DNA of 64,000 nt, taken from the NCBI GenBank assembly GCA_029641185.1, contig JAPWGK010000010.1, forward strand, positions 558,001-622,000, read 5' to 3'. A model generated the notes under the pieces. The model worked only from the letters and a program-made list of their open reading frames with translations, ran no database searches and was not told the origin of the DNA. The translations under genes were made by a program, and so were the position numbers. This DNA is from Pseudofabraea citricarpa. Its lineage: Eukaryota; Ascomycota; Leotiomycetes; Helotiales; Dermateaceae. This document shows, piece after piece, positions 22,587-32,807 of this stretch (position 1 is its first letter; every line of letters starts with the position of its first letter).

Positions 22587-25091
22587 TTTGAGTAGATGTT
22601 GATTTTTTGGTTACTGCGAACTTGTCAAAAGTCGGAAGTTGTTGGAGATTGTTGTAGTGTTGTTGATGTGATTGAACTGAGATGATTTGAATGAAGAAGG
22701 AAATTTGAGGGAGATCATCTGCAGTATATATACTTGACCATGGCCTTCTGAAGTTAAGCATTTGGCCCCATTGGGACGGAGACACAGCAGCGGTGATTTC
22801 GGACTGTAGAATAAGTCCGTTGCCTAGTGCTCCCCGGCCTGGAGCAGAGGTTATGCCTACATGCATTGCGTTCGGCTCGCTTGAAGTTGCTCGTGTTTCA
22901 AATGATGCTGTGATTCGTACACCGCCGAGAGTAATTCTCAATGTCCGCGATGCCACCAGAACTGTTAGTGGCCAATACAGACAAGCATCCTACAGTGCCA
23001 AAGAGTATTAAGGTTATAGGAAGTTCAAAATCACTACACCGAGTGCGGTTGCTGCCGGCTAGCTTACTAGTCCGCGGCGGCCGATCATGCTTTCCGTGCT
23101 TCCGATTCGAGCATCCATCGTTTCGGATGCCGCCATACTCAACTTGGTGGTTATGCTCTAGACTTGGTACCTATCTGCATGGGAATTATCAATTCCACGT
23201 GCGATCACTCTATTCGTTCAAATGATTTTCAAAGGGGCAGATCTAAACAGTCCGGCCCTGAACCTAACCTACTAGACAACGCGCTATTATGCAACAATTC
23301 CATCTATGCCTCAAAAAGTGAGCCAGCATAGCCCTTTCGCATTAGCTATCGAAGCTCTTAAGATCGAAGCCAGTTCTAACACAACCTTGCCATTGGAGCT
23401 CGGCAGCGATGATCTTCAAACGAACTACTTTTTTAAGATTTTGGTAACAGGAATAGGGGCATCATGCCATCGGAGTCCGCGGAATGAACTCTAAATTCTC
23501 GCTAATCTTTCATGGACACGGCTTCGGATCACGCTGATTGTTTTTAACCGACTTAAACCAGTTACTTTCATTGTAGAGTCAAGATGATTCTCCTTCCTGA
23601 TTCTTGTTCATCTTTTCACCTTGAAATAAAATTCTGTTAGCAGACAGTCCAGCAAAAAGGAAAGTTCTTGCTTTGAAACTCCTCTCCATTTACACCATTT
23701 TTCTAACGTCAGCGGCACCTTCAAAACCCCATCTTTTAACAGCTAGTCCTCAACTAAATGCTACCATTCAGCTACTCGCATATTCAAAATTTTCTTCTTT
23801 CTTTCGAGCAATACTTCAATATTCCAGGGAGACTGATCTGTCAAAAAATAGATTCATAGCACTTTCATGACGAATTGAGAAAATAATACGCCATACACCA
23901 GGCTGCTAGCGCTATATAAAGTCCAAATTCTCCATCGTCTTCACAGAAAGTTTGTACACTCAGCCGAAGTGTTGATCATGTCAGAACGAATGCAAAATAC
24001 TTGCAAAATCATGACATCAAGGTCCAATTTCTAGAGAGTGTTTAGGCAGCCGAGAGAAAGTGAGGGAGCGGAATGAAGCTATAGCTACCTTCACCGACTG
24101 CCATCTGCTCGCTTGGTACAAAATGAAAGCATTTTTGTGAAGTTGCTGGTTTACCGCATTATCCCTCAAGGTGGCTGATTCTGTTGAGATGGGCCTCGGT
24201 GTGAAACGGAGTCTCATGACAGCAGGTATAGGCTGTCTGTATGAGGCTTGAAATACTGGCTTTTGAATAATGTGCTCTACTGCAGTATGCATTATGCACT
24301 TTGAAGGCGTGATGCTAAGCGTCGCCAATTAATGCCACATGCTTCGCTTAGCACTAAGACAAAGTGTTGATCCATTCATAGTCTAGTACAATGCAAATGG
24401 TGCAGGAATGGCAATGAAGTCTCATTGAGCTGGATATTTTCTTTATTTTCCCTCTCATTCTTTAAATCCACTAGGAAAGACTCCTGACTATCTGAGTCTT
24501 CACCGTATGACTTCGAAGGAGCTGTTCATGACAACCTCGCTGCCCAACCCGACAAACTTCCTCAATTGGATCAAAAATTAAAACTCAGCCTCTCATGTGG
24601 AGATGACGAAACAAGAAAAATATGAGCAAATGTGCAGTCTGTCAGCAATTGTACGAGAATCACCTGACCCCGCTCCGGAACCTGGTTTTCTGAATGGTTA
24701 CAGGCTTCTCCGCAGTCGCTTAGTGACCTTGGTACTTGTTGTGCCTAAATTGCATTTACCCCACCGGAAATTGTTTCTGCACCAACGAACACTCAAGTAT
24801 ATGTGCGGAACGTCCTCTAATCTCGCTAATAAGTACACGAGATCTCGGATTCTAAGCTGATTCTAACTCATTTTCCCTTTCTCAACTCCAATTTTGCGGT
24901 GGCGTATTGGCTTCGCCATCTCGCGGAGGAATATCGGCCCGTCTAGACCGTTATGATCCCATCTGGGGTCTCCGCGTTCGTTTTTATGACAGTTTGAAAG
25001 TATATAGAGCTCGCTCGCAGTTCGAACGTTGAAGTGTACTTTCCTGGTTCGACTGGCCGTTTATGACTGGGAACTCATCCGGACCGATACA
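22587..25091. promoter_or_regulatory. 2.5-kb divergent intergenic region upstream of GH74
   Basis: No supported gene; the ORFs are short and without features. The 330 bp before the GH74 start hold three matches to the CreA carbon-catabolite-repressor consensus SYGGRG: GTGGGG on the minus strand at 24759-24764, GCGGAG at 24923-24928 and CTGGGG at 24963-24968. A TATA-like TATATAG lies at 25001-25007. The consensus is short and matches by chance often, so CreA control is plausible but not shown. Confidence 0.4.
25001..25007 (+). promoter_or_regulatory. TATA-like element of the GH74 gene
   Basis: TATATAG lies 85 bp before the ATG at 25092, a usual distance for a strongly inducible fungal promoter. 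Confidence 0.45.
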
Positions 25092-27587
25092 ATGGTAGCA
25101 ATTAACAGTTTCAAAGCCAGCGGCCTGATGTTCTGCAGCATCGTTCTACTTCTGGCCAATGTGATCTCCGCAGCTTCAACGAGGAAATTTTTATCTCCTA
25201 GAACTACCAATGGAACTAAGGACCATCCGTACAGATTCAATTCTGTAGCCGTGACCGGTGGTGGGTTTATTACAGGTATCATTGGTCACCCAGACGAGCC
25301 AAATCTGTTGTACACGAGAACAGACATTGGAAGTTCTTATAGATGGAGCCAGGAAGAAGACAAATGGCTTCCTTTGACGGATTTCATCAGTGAAGCCAAT
25401 ATCAATTGGCTTGGAACCGAGAGTTTTGCTCTGGATCCAACAAACACCAACATGCTGTATCTAGCTCAGGGCCAATACACGACATCAAACAACTCGGTGT
25501 TTTTCGTCTCAGAAGACAAGGGGGATACTTTCTCTATCTATCCAGCTCCTTTCCCCATGGGATCTAACGAACTTGGTCGCAATAATGGAGAGCGGTTAGC
25601 AGTTAATCCTTTCAACCCCAATGAGCTATACTTTGGCACACGTACCGAAGGATTGTGGAAGAGCACAGATCAAGCAAAGACTTGGACCAACGTAACAGAC
25701 TTTCCCGATGCTTTTGCCAACGGTATTGGAATGATCTTCGTCGTTTTTGACCCAACTCATGAGGGCACGATCTATGTAGGTGCCAACGTACCGAATGGCA
25801 TCTACTTCACAACGGACGGCGGTGCAAGTTGGGACGTAGTCCCAGGCCAGCCATTAGAGTGGACTGACGAGGTTCTAAATTTTGCAAATTCTACTCCTAC
25901 CACACCTCCACTGAGCACAGGTCCTCAGCCAATGAGAGCTTCTTTGGCATCTAATGGAGTTCTGTACGTCACGTACGGAGATGGACCCGGTCCTTACGGT
26001 GTCTCTTATGGAATTGTTCAGAAATTCGATACTACCACATCAACATGGACTGACATCACACCTGGCGCCAATAATTCCTACCCGCTTCCATACACCCCAC
26101 AAGCATTTCCCCGGGGTGGTTACAATGGATTGAGTGTTGCTCATGATGATCCTGACACGCTCGTTGTAGTATCTCTAGATCGCGATCCTGGACCAGCAAT
26201 CGACAGCATGTACTTCTCCCGAGATGGCGGGAATTCATGGAAAGATGTTTCGCAGCTCGGAACCCCATATCAAACCTATGAAGATGGTGGGTTCTGGGGA
26301 CATCCAGTGAAAGAAGCGGCTTTGAAGAACGGGACTGCAGTGCCATGGCTGAGCTTCAACAATGCCGAAAGATGGGGTGGCTATGGAGCTCCAAGCCCAA
26401 ATATTGGACAGACGAAATTCGGCTGGTGGATGTCAGCTGTGCTTATCGATCCGAATAATTCAGATCATGTCATGTACGGCACTGGAGCAACTATCTGGTC
26501 TACTGACACCATTTCCCGAGTCGATAATGACTGGGCTCCAACTTGGTATGTACAAGCTCAGGGCATTGAAATGACAGCCATTCTTGCTCTCGTCAGCCCA
26601 ACAGAGGGAGCAAATTTGCTCAGTGGATTTGGCGACATCCACGGATTTAGACATGATGATTTGTTCACACCACAACCGATGTTCGGCGAACCGCAATTCT
26701 CCAATCTCGATGATCTCGATTGGGCTGGACTACATCCTAATGTTGTGGTCAAAGTTGGTTCTACCGGGTATCCATTCATAGATAGTTGTCCCATGGGAGC
26801 AATCTCAACAGATGGTGGCTTAGGATGGAACAGATTCGACACATGCGCGCCACAGACCAACAACAGTTTCCAAACTGGCGGAACGATTGCTGTTGATGCT
26901 TCAGGGGAGCATCTCGTTTGGAGTACAGGTGGTCTTCAACGTTTCCGCAACGAAACTGGGCCATATTTCTCTGCTGATTATGGCAAAGAATGGTCTGCAC
27001 CCGAAGGTCTCAACATTGGCACCGGCAACATAAGTTCAGACAAAGTTCAACCAAAAACCTTTTACGCCTATGATTCTGGTGTCTGGTACGTCAGTGATGA
27101 TGGTGGAGCCTCTTACAACTCTAGCAAGGCAAGCGATATTGGTTTGCCGGAAGATACTGGAGCCATCCCGATTGTGAGCTTCAAGGATGCAGGTGAGATT
27201 TGGCTTCCCCTTGGTGAAGATGGTGTGTACCATACAAAGGATTTTGGTGCGAGCTGGACAAAGATTGGCCATGAAGGTTTGTCCACAACTATCTTTTCCG
27301 TGGGAGCTCCAGCACCAGGCTCTGTAGAGCCTGCACTATACCTGTGGGGAAATACAACAAATGTTGATCCTGTGACTGGTCTTTTCCGCTCAGATGATAA
27401 TGGGGCTAGCTGGGTTCGTGTCAATGATGAGGCTCATCAGTATGGTGGACCACGAATTGTTCAAGGTGATCCAAGAGTGTATGGGCGTGTTTACCAAGGT
27501 TATTTCGGCAGGGGTATTATCTATGCTGATATTGACACGGAAAGCAATAGCACAAGTGGTGTACGACCTGGAACTTATGGCATATAA
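25092..27587 (+). CDS. GH74 xyloglucanase / oligoxyloglucan-active cellobiohydrolase, secreted
   Basis: An intronless ORF of 831 residues. The first ATG in frame is at 25092; earlier codons are open only from TTG. Residues 1-27 form a signal peptide (hydrophobic LMFCSIVLLLANVISA). Two seven-bladed beta-propeller halves follow, with repeated SxDGGxSW-type BNR signatures (TTDGGASW, SRDGGNSW, SDDGGASYN, SDDNGASW). The catalytic Asp pair maps to LYTRTDIGSSYRW near the start and LLSGFGDIHGF in the middle. The enzyme cleaves the glucan backbone of plant xyloglucan. No C-terminal carbohydrate-binding module is present. Endo- versus reducing-end-specific action depends on an active-site loop that cannot be judged here. 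Confidence 0.95.
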   Translation: MVAINSFKASGLMFCSIVLLLANVISAASTRKFLSPRTTNGTKDHPYRFNSVAVTGGGFITGIIGHPDEPNLLYTRTDIGSSYRWSQEEDKWLPLTDFISEANINWLGTESFALDPTNTNMLYLAQGQYTTSNNSVFFVSEDKGDTFSIYPAPFPMGSNELGRNNGERLAVNPFNPNELYFGTRTEGLWKSTDQAKTWTNVTDFPDAFANGIGMIFVVFDPTHEGTIYVGANVPNGIYFTTDGGASWDVVPGQPLEWTDEVLNFANSTPTTPPLSTGPQPMRASLASNGVLYVTYGDGPGPYGVSYGIVQKFDTTTSTWTDITPGANNSYPLPYTPQAFPRGGYNGLSVAHDDPDTLVVVSLDRDPGPAIDSMYFSRDGGNSWKDVSQLGTPYQTYEDGGFWGHPVKEAALKNGTAVPWLSFNNAERWGGYGAPSPNIGQTKFGWWMSAVLIDPNNSDHVMYGTGATIWSTDTISRVDNDWAPTWYVQAQGIEMTAILALVSPTEGANLLSGFGDIHGFRHDDLFTPQPMFGEPQFSNLDDLDWAGLHPNVVVKVGSTGYPFIDSCPMGAISTDGGLGWNRFDTCAPQTNNSFQTGGTIAVDASGEHLVWSTGGLQRFRNETGPYFSADYGKEWSAPEGLNIGTGNISSDKVQPKTFYAYDSGVWYVSDDGGASYNSSKASDIGLPEDTGAIPIVSFKDAGEIWLPLGEDGVYHTKDFGASWTKIGHEGLSTTIFSVGAPAPGSVEPALYLWGNTTNVDPVTGLFRSDDNGASWVRVNDEAHQYGGPRIVQGDPRVYGRVYQGYFGRGIIYADIDTESNSTSGVRPGTYGI

Positions 27588-28476
27588 GCTCTCATATAAC
27601 TCAAGTACTATGACTTGAACCTAGAATACTTGTAAATTATCTCATTCTTAATTTGGCACTTCATTCGCTCAAAAATGGCTTTTCTTAGACGCGTGAGCCA
27701 ATACTGATTGACCTGCTTCATTTCTTCTTACAAAAACTGGTCAGCCATCACGTTATGACAAGCGTTACGGAAGGTATCAATGGCAAATATAACACGGGGC
27801 TTACGACAGACTGCTATGATATTAAATAGTGTTATATCTGCATCAATTCTGTGCGATATATCATGTTAGGCACTCCAGACTCCAGTCTCAGATAAAGCAA
27901 GCAAAGCCCATGGTATCGTTCCTGTTTAGGACAAGTTTGAAATTTAATTTAAAATGAAGTGCGTACCCAGCTGTGGCGAGAAGATTATTAAACTAGCAAA
28001 TTACACACTTGATCTTGGGACTGAAATGCCATCAAGTATCATGCACACCAACTGAACAGATACAGAGATACTACCGAACAAGTCTGTGACCAACGGAAAG
28101 GAAATAAATATTACTTCGATATGTCACAAAAAACAAAACTTGTACAGGGACCAGAGGTAGACAAACGATTAAATTTTATAATTAGCGAGCAAGTATGCTC
28201 AAAGATCAATACCAGATGAATCCCAGTGCCCGATATACCAAAACCCCCTACCAACAAGAAGGGTACCTAGTTCGTGAGTGGGTTTACGGTATCAAGCAAG
28301 TGGGTGGGGGGGTTTGTGACCTACGATTACGATCCACCAGACGAATTCGCTAAACTTTAGCGACGGCCTTAAGGCTCGTAGATTTTTAATCCCGTTGCTT
28401 GTGAAAGAGCGAAGATTTAAGTTTTCGACCGGTATATGTTGAAATAAGGAATTTCGGACAACAAATTTCCTTCACC
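27588..28476. other. intergenic between GH74 and the interrupted tRNA locus
   Basis: AT-rich, with no supported ORF. The 3' processing region of GH74 is expected near the left end. A TATATG at 28432-28437 lies about 40 bp before the tRNA 5' end. Confidence 0.5.
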
Positions 28477-28674
28477 GCCCGGCTGGTAAGTCGATTCCAT
28501 CCATGTATCAATCCGAATTTTCTCTAATGCGAACTCCAGGCACAATTGGTTAGCGCGTGGGCCTTTTATGATCTTGCATCAAAGGTAGCCCAAGGGTAAG
28601 CAGCTACATTCTTACAAACATCATCAAATACTAATGATCAACCGCAGTTGAGAGTTCGAGCCTCTCGTCGGGCG
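28477..28674 (+). tRNA. tRNA-Lys(UUU) gene interrupted by two spliceosomal-type introns plus a canonical tRNA intron
   Basis: Segments 28477-28485, 28540-28568, 28587-28595 and 28648-28674 join into a 74-nt cloverleaf. The acceptor is GCCCGGC with GTCGGGC (one G-T wobble) and discriminator G. The D stem GCAC/GCGC has one A-C mismatch, and the D loop is AATTGGTTA. The anticodon stem is TGGGC/GCCCA with loop CTTTTAA, reading UUU. The variable loop is AGGTT. The T arm is GAGAG-TTCGAGC-CTCTC. Interruption A (28486-28539) has GTAAGT, CTAAT and CCAG. Interruption B (28596-28647) has GTAAGC, ACTAAT and GCAG. An 18-nt intron (28569-28586) follows position 37 and contains AAAGG, complementary to the anticodon region. 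The B box is intact, and seven T follow at 28680. Each junction falls exactly where the cloverleaf needs it. It could instead be an invaded, silent tRNA copy. Confidence 0.75.
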
Positions 28675-28687
28675 TTTAATTTTTTTG
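28675..28687 (+). terminator. Pol III-type oligo-T terminator
   Basis: TTTAATTTTTTT begins directly after the discriminator base of the tRNA-Lys. A run of at least four T is the usual RNA polymerase III stop signal. Confidence 0.65.
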
Positions 28688-29008
28688 CCCTCTTTTACAT
28701 CATGAGAGATCTCTCGCTTGAAAAATTGTGTTCGGTTTTCAAGACGGTTCGCCTCATAGTGCAAGTGTGGGTTAAGCCATGCTGAGAGCTTTGTGCCTGA
28801 GGCATTAATAGCTAGGGCTTGTCCCATGGGTAGAAGAACTCCTCTGTCAACTAGAAATATACTCTAATTCATGTCGTGGTTGTTCGTCTTCTATTTTTAT
28901 ATGTATATACATCTTTTATGCTCCTCCGAAAGGCTCTCCCAATGCTGGTATCCAAACGCCGGAACACCGAAAAATGCCATGTTATGCAAAACGCCAAACC
29001 ACCAAACA

Positions 29009-30519
29009 TCACAACCCAATGCCCACTGAAACCGCACTTCCCAATAGAGCAAGAACAGCAAATGGCCGGAGTTCCCTCGCAGCACTTTGAAAACTGATCT
29101 TGGTAGGCGAAACCGAGGGCGAAACCGAAGTCGTAGAACTACTCGTATTTCTCGGCAAAGGAGCAGTCTCGGCAGTTGGTGTAGCAATGAGATGAACCTG
29201 CTGTTGATATACAGGAGGTGAGCTACTCGAGACGAGAAGCCCTTGCATAACTTCTAGAGCACTCATTTGCTGCCCAATGCCCACGCTACCATCGAATGTA
29301 CCAGTGTACCATTTCTGGCCGCATGTTTCGCCTTCATTACTGAATCCATTGGCAGGACCTGAACATGCAGTTGCTGCGGAAGCTGCAGAGGTTTGGAGGA
29401 GCGAATTAACGGTGCTTGTGGTGAATGAAGCCATAAGAGTTGTCTTCCACATGAACCGGGCCAGGTACCCTTTGAAAGAATACTGGTCAATATTACATGT
29501 TTGGTATGGCTCACATGCATTTTCGTACATGACATTCGTGCTGTTCTCGAACGGAGAGAAGAAATCCTTTGCCGAGTCCAAGAACCCCTGAGTTCTCTCT
29601 TGCCAGACAGTCGAGCCGTTGGTGAAATTGTACAGGACTGCTGAGCCGTACATGTAGATACCATTGCTGTAAGACCATGTAATATGGTTGAGCTCTGTGC
29701 AATTAATCTTATCGTCCGTGCCATCATATACGTCGTAGGTGTCAGAGATAAGTCCAATCGCCGTGGTCCAATCATAAACCCGCTCCGCCCACTCAACATA
29801 TGTCTGGTTTCCTGTGAACCTGGCGAGCCGTGCAGACAGCTGAAAAAAGGCACCGTTGGAAACGGCATTCTTGTAGTTATACCCATTATTGAACGAGAAG
29901 ATCTGCCACTTTAATCCACCTCCACAAGTAGCCGTGTCCCATCTTCTCGCCTGTGTATTCCAGAGGTTTTCCGTCAACTGGACCCAAGAATATGGGCCAA
30001 CGGTTGGTGCGGGATAGTCCATTTCCGCCGCAGCCATGGTAGCGAACCCCCAAAATGCCTGATCGTCATTCCCCTCGTCCTTCTCGTGAAGAGGAACCAT
30101 GTAGTCAAAATTCGGACCGACCTGAGAGAGAAGCGCTTGAATAGTAACGTTATTGTAGGTTTCGTCGCCGGTATAGTGGTAATAATCAAGCATAGCACCC
30201 CACATAGCACCTGCTTGCCACTATTCTTCGTCAGTTTTAGTCTGCAAATCTTGCGAAGGAAATGCATACCCAATAATGTGGTTGTGGTAGAACGGCAATT
30301 GTCTCCACGGTATTGGTGATATTCCCGGTGTAGTACTTCAAAAGTCCATACGCAACCTTGCTTGTCGCATCTTGAATCGAAGCTGGAAAATTTATTAACA
30401 AGAACATGTAGAAACATGTTACAGAAAAGATTACCTCTATCAGTAATAGTGAGCTGAATCGCGAAAACTGTTTGGGCGACAATTGCGGTGAGAGCAACAC
30501 AAGCCCGGGATGACCTCAT
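29009..30519 (-). CDS. GH76 mannan endo-1,6-alpha-mannosidase (DCW1/DFG5 family), GPI-type
   Basis: Exons 30519-30435, 30382-30270 and 30220-29009 (introns 52 and 49 nt) give 469 residues. Residues 1-21 are a signal peptide (MRSSRACVALTAIVAQTVFA). The exon join gives PHYWWQAGAMWGAMLDYYHYTGD, a conserved family stretch. The catalytic Asp pair lies in GNDDQAFWG. Many Asn-X-Ser/Thr sites and paired Cys are present. The Ser/Thr-rich stretch before the C-terminal hydrophobic tail (FAVLALLGSAVSVGIGL) fits a GPI-anchor signal. Family members act at the plasma membrane or wall, transferring GPI-mannoproteins onto the cell-wall glucan. The gene converges with GH74 across the tRNA locus. Confidence 0.93.
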
Positions 30520-31799
30520 TTTGACTTCTTTATCGTTATCGTTATTGTATCATTATCGTGAAAGAGAGACAGCAGGAACTTCAAAAAAAGCAAAAGAAAA
30601 GAGTGGCGGTTCAAAATAGAGAGAGAATAGGTATGTAAGTACGAGGGAGGGAAAAGAAGGGAAAGGAGGATCAGGGTGAATAAATAGATGAAGCAAGTTG
30701 AAGGAGGCGGAAGAAAAGAAGCTCGTCTGAAGCATCCTGACTTCTCCTGATGTCTCCTGCCGCAGCGAATCATGATCATGCAACTGGGAACTTCCCCATG
30801 TAACCTTGATCTGTCGATCCTTCAGGCGCCCCCAAGCGACGACCAAGCCCCGCGGATAGATTGGATGCTTTTAGCGCTGTTTCCCAACCCCTCACCCCGC
30901 ATCCTTCCAATTCGTTCTCGTCTTGTTTCATCACTGACGAAACAAACAATTCTCTCTCCTGTCATTAGCTTCGGGAAGCCTTGTGTTGAGCTTTAAACGC
31001 TTTGAATGGTCATTTGCCGACCGTGGCTAAAGACCGTGCAACATGCGAAAATAAAGATTGGCTCCACGAGTCACTACCCCGCCACGTACCTGCCACGTAC
31101 CTGCTGCATTGTTTAATCTGTTTGCCATCTTTTGAGAGACATGAATCATAGATCTTACTCATTTTTGGAGCATAGGTAATTACGGAATTGTAAGTGCTTA
31201 CTTGTGATTTAAGGGTACAAGTACTTTTGGCTTCCTGTATCGTAGATTCAATGGCCTTACTGACAAATTTTAGCAATTGAGTTGGATAAAAACCATCTCA
31301 ATATTTCAGCAATCACTTGAGTAGTACCAATGGGAACTAAAAATAATATCATTCGAATTAAACTCATTCATAGGCCAATCAATCGAAAATAGCCATATTA
31401 AAAAGTAGTACAAGTTATCAGGAGTCTTAAGCGATCACGATATGCGGATTCATCAAACTTCCACCCCCCGAGTCACCCAGGCACAAAAAAAAGGACATGC
31501 ACCAAACACCTTTCCACATGATGGAAACATTCCCATTCAAGAGTTGCCTATATTCGATCCGCTCTCTTACTAAGCATAAGCATGCGAACAGACAAATCGG
31601 AAGAAGTGAAAATTACGGATGTACAAGACCTTGTACACGGGGCTCGGTGCAACTCAAAGCAAAGCAAGAAGATACTCACAGCACGCGAGCAATGCGATTC
31701 AAAGTTCTATAAAATGCCCTTTCGTTCCTCCAAGTTTCCTGTCCATGATCCATCTCATCAATCCATTTCTTCACAAAGACAAAGACACAAGCCGGAAGG
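30520..31799. promoter_or_regulatory. divergent intergenic region of GH76 (-) and the DJ-1/PfpI gene (+)
   Basis: A 1.28-kb spacer. It is purine/pyrimidine-skewed near GH76 (C/T-rich on the gene's sense strand, typical of fungal 5' untranslated regions) and AT-rich in the middle. No supported gene. Confidence 0.5.
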
Positions 31800-32531
31800 A
31801 TGACTTCCCAATCCAAACCCATCAACCTCGGAATATTGATTGGTCTAGGGGGCCCGTTCGCAGCACTCGATGCCATAGGACCTGCCGATATGTTCGGGAG
31901 CGTATCTAGTATGACGAGCGGTGCACTGCAAGGAACCAAAGACGCTCATCTGATCCCCTCTCTGCTCGATATAAACTACCACTGGATCGGCAGCAGCACT
32001 CTCGCGCCCGTAACCGCAACAGGTGGGCTTCAGATCCAGCCTACATGCACGATTGCCACTTGCCCACCTCTAACGTACCTGCTCATCCCGGGCGGATCAC
32101 CAACATTGCTCCTCAGCGATGAAATCAACACGTTCATCCGTGAGAGATGTGCAGAATGCGACGCGGTGTTTGGGGTCTGTACAGGCTCTCTCCTGTTGGC
32201 GAGGACGGGCGTGCTCGATAACAAGAGAGCCGTATCGACGAAGATGATGCTGAAGTTGTTGGTCGATTTGCCAGAGGGCGAGATGAAGGAGAGGGTTCGC
32301 TTGCCGAGGGGGGTGCTGTGGCAGAGGGATTTACGATGGGTGAGAGATGGAAAGTTCTGGACGACGTCGGGAGGCGCTCCGGGATTAGAGATGATTGAGG
32401 GGTTTCTGAGAACGATACTTGACAAGAGAATTGTGGACGGTGGGTTGATGCTCACAGAGACAAGACCTGCTGCGAGGCCGGAGGATGATCCATATGCGTT
32501 TATTTTGGAGGGCGTGGATCTTCAAGTCTGA
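31800..32531 (+). CDS. DJ-1/PfpI (ThiJ) family protein
   Basis: An intronless ORF of 243 residues. The class I glutamine-amidotransferase-like fold of the DJ-1/PfpI superfamily is recognisable. NLGILIGLGGPFAALDAIGPADMF is the first strand and ligand loop, YLLIPGGSP is the central strand, and FGVCTGSLLLARTGVLDNKRA is the nucleophile elbow with its Cys. WTTSGGAPGLEMIEGFL matches the usual TTSGGVSAGIDMAL region. This arrangement is like isonitrile-hydratase and ThiJ-type members. Chemistry (hydratase, glyoxalase or chaperone) cannot be assigned from sequence. It converges with the sugar transporter gene, with 276 bp between the stop codons. Confidence 0.9.
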   Translation: MTSQSKPINLGILIGLGGPFAALDAIGPADMFGSVSSMTSGALQGTKDAHLIPSLLDINYHWIGSSTLAPVTATGGLQIQPTCTIATCPPLTYLLIPGGSPTLLLSDEINTFIRERCAECDAVFGVCTGSLLLARTGVLDNKRAVSTKMMLKLLVDLPEGEMKERVRLPRGVLWQRDLRWVRDGKFWTTSGGAPGLEMIEGFLRTILDKRIVDGGLMLTETRPAARPEDDPYAFILEGVDLQV

Positions 32532-32807
32532 GGGATTTGTTGGTTGGTTAGAAATTTCAGTAGACAATATCTAAATCTAGTAGTTTATTTATCATCCTAC
32601 TAATCTAAAGTCATTCATTCCTGCTCGAGCAGTATATAAAACCAGCTCGCCAATACATGCTCTCAGCCTAATCTGTCTCTTCAGATCAGACTAAGGTGGA
32701 AAAGAAAAATCTATCATCTAACTTCAATTCTCAATCAAGCAATCATCTCCCCGGGGTATCGTGATGCACTGCCGCAACAAAAACATTCCACAACAAAAAC
32801 CGGGAAT

